Shown one piece after another: positions 42,563 through 45,917 of a stretch of DNA of 45,917 nt. How positions within the stretch are numbered: position 1 is the first letter of the stretch; each line of letters begins with the position of its first letter. The position numbers and the translations under genes were made by a program. The notes under the pieces are model-generated. The model saw only the letters and a program-made list of their open reading frames with translations. It searched no databases and was not told the origin of the DNA. This DNA comes from Bacteroidales bacterium (lineage in GTDB: Bacteria; Bacteroidota; Bacteroidia; Bacteroidales; P3), in NCBI GenBank assembly GCA_017645585.1, contig JAGCOF010000028.1:1-45917 (forward strand). The letters run 5' to 3'.

Positions 42563-43852
42563 ATGTCTACAACACTTATATCAGCCATAGCAATCATCCT
42601 CGTCGTCATCCTGCTGCTGGTGGCGGCATTGCTCATCCTGCGCGCCAAGCTCATCCCGCAGGGCAATGTGAAGATTACCATCAACGACGACAAAGAAATG
42701 ACCGTCCCCACGGGCGGCACCCTCATCAGCACCCTCGGCGAGGCCGGCGTCCACCTGCCCTCGGCCTGCGGCGGCAAAGGCTCCTGCGGCCAATGCAAAT
42801 GCCGCGTCGTCAAGGGCGGCGGCAGCATCCTCCCCACCGAGACGCCCCATTTCAGCCGCAAACAGATACAGGAAGGCTGGCGCCTCGGATGCCAGGTGAA
42901 GGTGAAGGAAGACCTCAGCCTGAAGCTCCCCGAGAGCATCCTCAGCATCAAGGAATACGAGTGCACCGTGGTCAGCAACCGCAACGTGGCCACCTTCATC
43001 AAGGAGTTCAAGGTGCAGCTGCCCGCCGGCGAACACATGGACTTCGTGCCCGGCAGCTACGCACAGATTAAGATACCCACCTTCCGTATCAAGTACAGCG
43101 ACTTTGATAAGAACCTCATCGGCGACGAGTACCTGCCCGCCTGGGAGAAGTTCAAGATGTTCGACCTCGTCTGCGTCAACACCGAGCCCACCGTCCGCGC
43201 CTACTCCATGGCCAACTACCCTGCCGAAGGCGACGTCTTCATGCTCACCGTACGTATCGCCACACCTCCCTTCACGGCCGACCGCAGTGGATTCCAGAAT
43301 GTCAACCCCGGTATAGCCTCGAGCTACATCTTCTCGCTGAAACCCGGCGACAAGGTCATCATGAGCGGCCCCTACGGCGAATTCCGCGTACGCGGCACCG
43401 AGGACGGCACCTGGAGCGACGACCCGCAGGGTAACGAGATGATATGGGTGGGCGGCGGCGCCGGCATGGCTCCCCTCCGCGCTCAGATCATGCACCTCAC
43501 ACGCACCCTCCATTGCACCCACCGCCCCATGCACTACTTCTACGGCGCCCGCGCCCTCAACGAGGTGTTCTACCTCAATGACTTCCACCAGTTGGAGAAG
43601 GATTTCCCCAACTTCCACTTCCACCTGGCCCTCGACCGTCCCGACCCCGCCGCTGACGCAGCAGGAGTGCCCTACACCCCCGGCTTCATCCACCAGGTCA
43701 TGTACGACACTTACCTCAAGGACCACCCCGCCCCCGAGGACATCGAGTACTACATGTGTGGCCCTGGCCCGATGAGCAGCGCCGTTGTAAATATGCTTGA
43801 CAACCTTGGCGTCCAGCCCGAGAACATCGCCTACGACGACTTCGGTGGATAA
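42563..43852 (+). CDS. nqrF: Na+-NQR subunit F (NADH-oxidising, 2Fe-2S and FAD)
   Basis: The protein has 429 residues with one N-terminal membrane helix. It takes electrons from NADH. The 2Fe-2S cluster is held by Cys69, Cys75, Cys78 and Cys110 (CGGKGSCGQC and later LGCQ). The FAD-binding RAYSMANYP segment and the NADH-binding GGGAGMAPLRAQ segment follow, with the terminal CGPGPM and YDDFGG. It completes the nqr gene set. Confidence 0.96.
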   Translation: MSTTLISAIAIILVVILLLVAALLILRAKLIPQGNVKITINDDKEMTVPTGGTLISTLGEAGVHLPSACGGKGSCGQCKCRVVKGGGSILPTETPHFSRKQIQEGWRLGCQVKVKEDLSLKLPESILSIKEYECTVVSNRNVATFIKEFKVQLPAGEHMDFVPGSYAQIKIPTFRIKYSDFDKNLIGDEYLPAWEKFKMFDLVCVNTEPTVRAYSMANYPAEGDVFMLTVRIATPPFTADRSGFQNVNPGIASSYIFSLKPGDKVIMSGPYGEFRVRGTEDGTWSDDPQGNEMIWVGGGAGMAPLRAQIMHLTRTLHCTHRPMHYFYGARALNEVFYLNDFHQLEKDFPNFHFHLALDRPDPAADAAGVPYTPGFIHQVMYDTYLKDHPAPEDIEYYMCGPGPMSSAVVNMLDNLGVQPENIAYDDFGG

Positions 43853-43945
43853 CACCGACATAATAACTACAACAATAGTAGTTAAACAGAAAAAGAACGA
43901 CAGTTAAAGAGTAGAAACCAATACGGATAACATATACAACATATT
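43853..43945. other. Short gap before the fumarate reductase genes
   Basis: An AT-rich 93-bp gap with a weak 6-bp inverted repeat AACTAC / GTAGTT at 43865-43883. No matching -7 box is seen, so a separate promoter is not supported by sequence. Confidence 0.35.
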
Positions 43946-44905
43946 ATGAACTTACCGAAAATTCACTCCATCACAAAAAAGATCTGCGTGGCACTGCTGG
44001 GCGGCTTCCTGCTGGTGTTCCTGCTGTTCCACGCCACGGCCAACCTCTTCATCCTGCGACATGACGAGGGCGCATGGTACTCGGCTTTCTGCCACTTTAT
44101 GGGCACCAATTGGATTGTCAAGGCCTTTGAGATTGTGCTGCTCGGTGCCATCGTGCTGCACATCCTGCTGACGCTCTGGCTGGCGCTGACCAACCGGCTG
44201 GCACGTCCCACCCGCTATCATGAGCCGCAGAAGAGCAAGACCCACAGCACCTCGAAGCTGATGGTGTGGTCGGGCATCCTCATTTTCGTATGCCTCATCA
44301 TCCACTTCTGCGACTTCTACTTTGTCAAGCTCGGCTGGGTGAAGGGCGAATACATGGTGAAGACCGAAAAATTGCAGAGCGAGGAGGTGATGGGGCTGGT
44401 GCAGTTTGCCCAGCAGATGGAGATGACCCCTGAGGAGCTGGTCGACCAGCTGGAGGCCGAATCGGCCATGTATGCCGATGAAAACGGCGACGCCGAGGAG
44501 GTGGCCGAATATATTGGCAAGATGCGCGACCAACTGGCGGTAATCAACATCGTGCAACGCGCACAGATGGAGGGCAATATCACCGAGGACATGCAGTGGG
44601 TGCGCCATCTGACCTACGAGGAACGTCAGACGCTGAAGCGCGTGCTGCCCGAGAGCGATTCGGAACCCGACTTCTACTATATGGCACGCGAGAAGTTCAG
44701 CCACCTGCATATCGTCATCGGCTACCTCTTCTTCTTCTTCGTCATCTTTATGCACCTGCGCCATGCCTTCCCCTCGGCCTTCCAGACCCTGGGCCTCAAC
44801 AACTACAAGTACAACAACATCATCGAGGTGCTGGGCAAGATATACACGTGGCTCGTGGTGCTGATGTTCGCCATAGTGCCGATACTCGTTTACCTTGGCC
44901 TATAA
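43946..44905 (+). CDS. Fumarate reductase / succinate dehydrogenase cytochrome b subunit, enlarged
   Basis: The protein has 319 residues, longer than the roughly 230 usual for this Bacteroidota b-type subunit. It anchors the enzyme in the membrane, carries heme b and exchanges electrons with menaquinone. Heme ligands are among His28 (FLLFHATANL), the His in HILLTLWLAL, the His of LIIHFCDFYF and the His of MHLRHAFPSAFQ. The extra length is an acidic helical stretch between about residues 132 and 246 (YMVKTEKLQSEEVMGLVQF onward) between two helices. The next gene starts 35 bp on. Confidence 0.88.
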   Translation: MNLPKIHSITKKICVALLGGFLLVFLLFHATANLFILRHDEGAWYSAFCHFMGTNWIVKAFEIVLLGAIVLHILLTLWLALTNRLARPTRYHEPQKSKTHSTSKLMVWSGILIFVCLIIHFCDFYFVKLGWVKGEYMVKTEKLQSEEVMGLVQFAQQMEMTPEELVDQLEAESAMYADENGDAEEVAEYIGKMRDQLAVINIVQRAQMEGNITEDMQWVRHLTYEERQTLKRVLPESDSEPDFYYMAREKFSHLHIVIGYLFFFFVIFMHLRHAFPSAFQTLGLNNYKYNNIIEVLGKIYTWLVVLMFAIVPILVYLGL

Positions 44906-44911
44906 CCCATT

Positions 44912-44943
44912 ACGCATTAACGCAATAACACACTAACGCAATG
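44912..44943 (+). repeat. 8-bp word array running into the flavoprotein start codon
   Basis: ACGCATTA, ACGCAATA, ACACACTA, ACGCAATG in exact 8-bp register. The last unit contains the ATG start codon of the flavoprotein at 44941, so the word array takes the place of a ribosome-binding site. Confidence 0.85.
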
Positions 44944-45917
44944 AAATTAGACTCCAAGATACCCGAAGGTCCGCTTTCACAAAAATGGACCAATTACAAA
45001 GCCAGTCAAAAGCTGGTGAACCCCGCCAACAAGCGCAAACTCGACATCATCGTGGTGGGCACCGGCTTGGCCGGTGCCTCGGCCGCCGCCTCGCTCGGCG
45101 CCCTGGGATTCCATGTGGACATCTTCTGCATCCAGGACTCGCCGCGCCGTGCTCACAGTATCGCCGCACAAGGCGGTATCAATGCCGCCAAAAACTACCA
45201 GAACGATGGCGACAGCGTGGAGCGTCTGTTCAAGGATACTATCAAAGGCGGCGACTATCGTGCCCGTGAGGCCAACGTCTATCGTCTGGCCGAGGTCAGC
45301 GGCGACATTATCGACCAGTGTGTGGCACAGGGCGTGCCATTCGCTCGCGACTACAGCGGCCTGTTGGACAACCGTTCTTTCGGCGGCGCACAGGTGAGTA
45401 GAACCTTCTACGCCCGTGGACAAACGGGACAGCAGCTGCTGCTGGGTGCCTACGGTGCCCTGAGCCGCGAGATTGCACGCGGCACCGTGGTGCTGCACGA
45501 GCGCCACGAGATGATGGATCTCGTCATCAAAGATGGTCGCGCCCGTGGCATCATCGTCCGCAACCTTGTCACCGGCGAGTTGGAGCGCTACGCCGCCCAC
45601 GCCGTGGTGGTAGCCACCGGTGGCTACGGAAACGTCTACTACCTCAGCACCAACGCCATGAACAGCAACGGCAGCGCGGCCTGGGTCTGCCACCGTCGCG
45701 GTGCAGCCTTCGCCAACCCCTGCTACGTGCAGATACACCCCACTTGCATCCCCGTCCACGGCGACTACCAGTCGAAGCTCACCCTCATGAGCGAGTCGCT
45801 GCGTAACGACGGCCGCATCTGGGTGCCCAAGAAAAAAGAGGATGCCGAAGCCATCCGTGCGGGCAAACTACGCCCCATCGATATCCCCGAGGAGGAGCGC
45901 GACTACTATCTGGAGCG
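44941..45917 (+). CDS. Fumarate reductase / succinate dehydrogenase flavoprotein, partial
   Basis: The first 325 codons are visible and the gene runs off the window. The start [20 protein letters not shown] is typical of the Bacteroidota enzyme. The FAD-binding GTGLAGAS is at 40-47, and His72 in [13 protein letters not shown] is the residue that binds FAD covalently. The catalytic centre lies mostly beyond the edge. With the cytochrome b subunit upstream, this is the fumarate-reducing complex at the end of the electron chain that starts with NQR. Confidence 0.93.
   Translation, partial: MKLDSKIPEGPLSQKWTNYKASQKLVNPANKRKLDIIVVGTGLAGASAAASLGALGFHVDIFCIQDSPRRAHSIAAQGGINAAKNYQNDGDSVERLFKDTIKGGDYRAREANVYRLAEVSGDIIDQCVAQGVPFARDYSGLLDNRSFGGAQVSRTFYARGQTGQQLLLGAYGALSREIARGTVVLHERHEMMDLVIKDGRARGIIVRNLVTGELERYAAHAVVVATGGYGNVYYLSTNAMNSNGSAAWVCHRRGAAFANPCYVQIHPTCIPVHGDYQSKLTLMSESLRNDGRIWVPKKKEDAEAIRAGKLRPIDIPEEERDYYLE

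Overview
The window is chromosomal DNA of a Bacteroidota bacterium, most likely an anaerobic, GC-rich member of the Bacteroidales. The evidence is the promoter form (TTTG, 19-20 bp, TAnnTTTGC), A-rich leaders rather than strong Shine-Dalgarno sites, many short lipoproteins and WG-repeat proteins, TlpA-like thioredoxins, and an aspA / Na+-NQR / fumarate reductase block. Genus cannot be read from the sequence.

Layout. 1-6.1 kb: groEL, then an AT-rich insert on the minus strand holding a small membrane protein, a zinc-ribbon membrane protein, an AbiGi-family protein and a PIN toxin/antitoxin pair. The insert ends at a second copy of the last 64 bp of groEL. 6.1-12.2 kb: minus-strand lipoproteins, the tRNA editing protein AlaX and two paralogous WG-repeat proteins. 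12.2-23.5 kb: plus-strand helicase, M13 peptidase, thioredoxin-like protein, mutL, rhomboid protease, small lipoprotein and valS. 23.6-32.6 kb: minus-strand DUF4268-like nuclease, folC, an outer-membrane barrel, a large TPR protein and a thioredoxin-fold protein without CxxC. 33.1-45.9 kb: plus-strand aspA, nqrA-F interrupted by three cargo genes, a fumarate reductase cytochrome b and the start of its flavoprotein.

Functionally, the last block forms an anaerobic electron chain. Aspartate ammonia-lyase makes fumarate, Na+-NQR oxidises NADH and pumps sodium, and fumarate reductase uses the fumarate as electron acceptor.

Three patterns go beyond ordinary annotation. (1) Three insertions (after groEL, before alaX, before nqrE) each leave a 64-76 bp stub of the housekeeping gene's end on the far side. 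The alaX stub differs from the real gene by 9 bases that are mostly synonymous, so it came from another functional allele and not from a recent local duplication. (2) Three intergenic elements of roughly 320-350 bp share TCGTGCACGA ends and an internal 11-bp-period array whose unit order is conserved but with different units missing. (3) Degenerate word arrays with strict 7, 8, 9 or 11 bp periods lie between genes, at start codons, and in frame inside conserved enzymes (helicase, FolC, NqrA, NqrC and others). Some identical words occur in both coding and non-coding positions.
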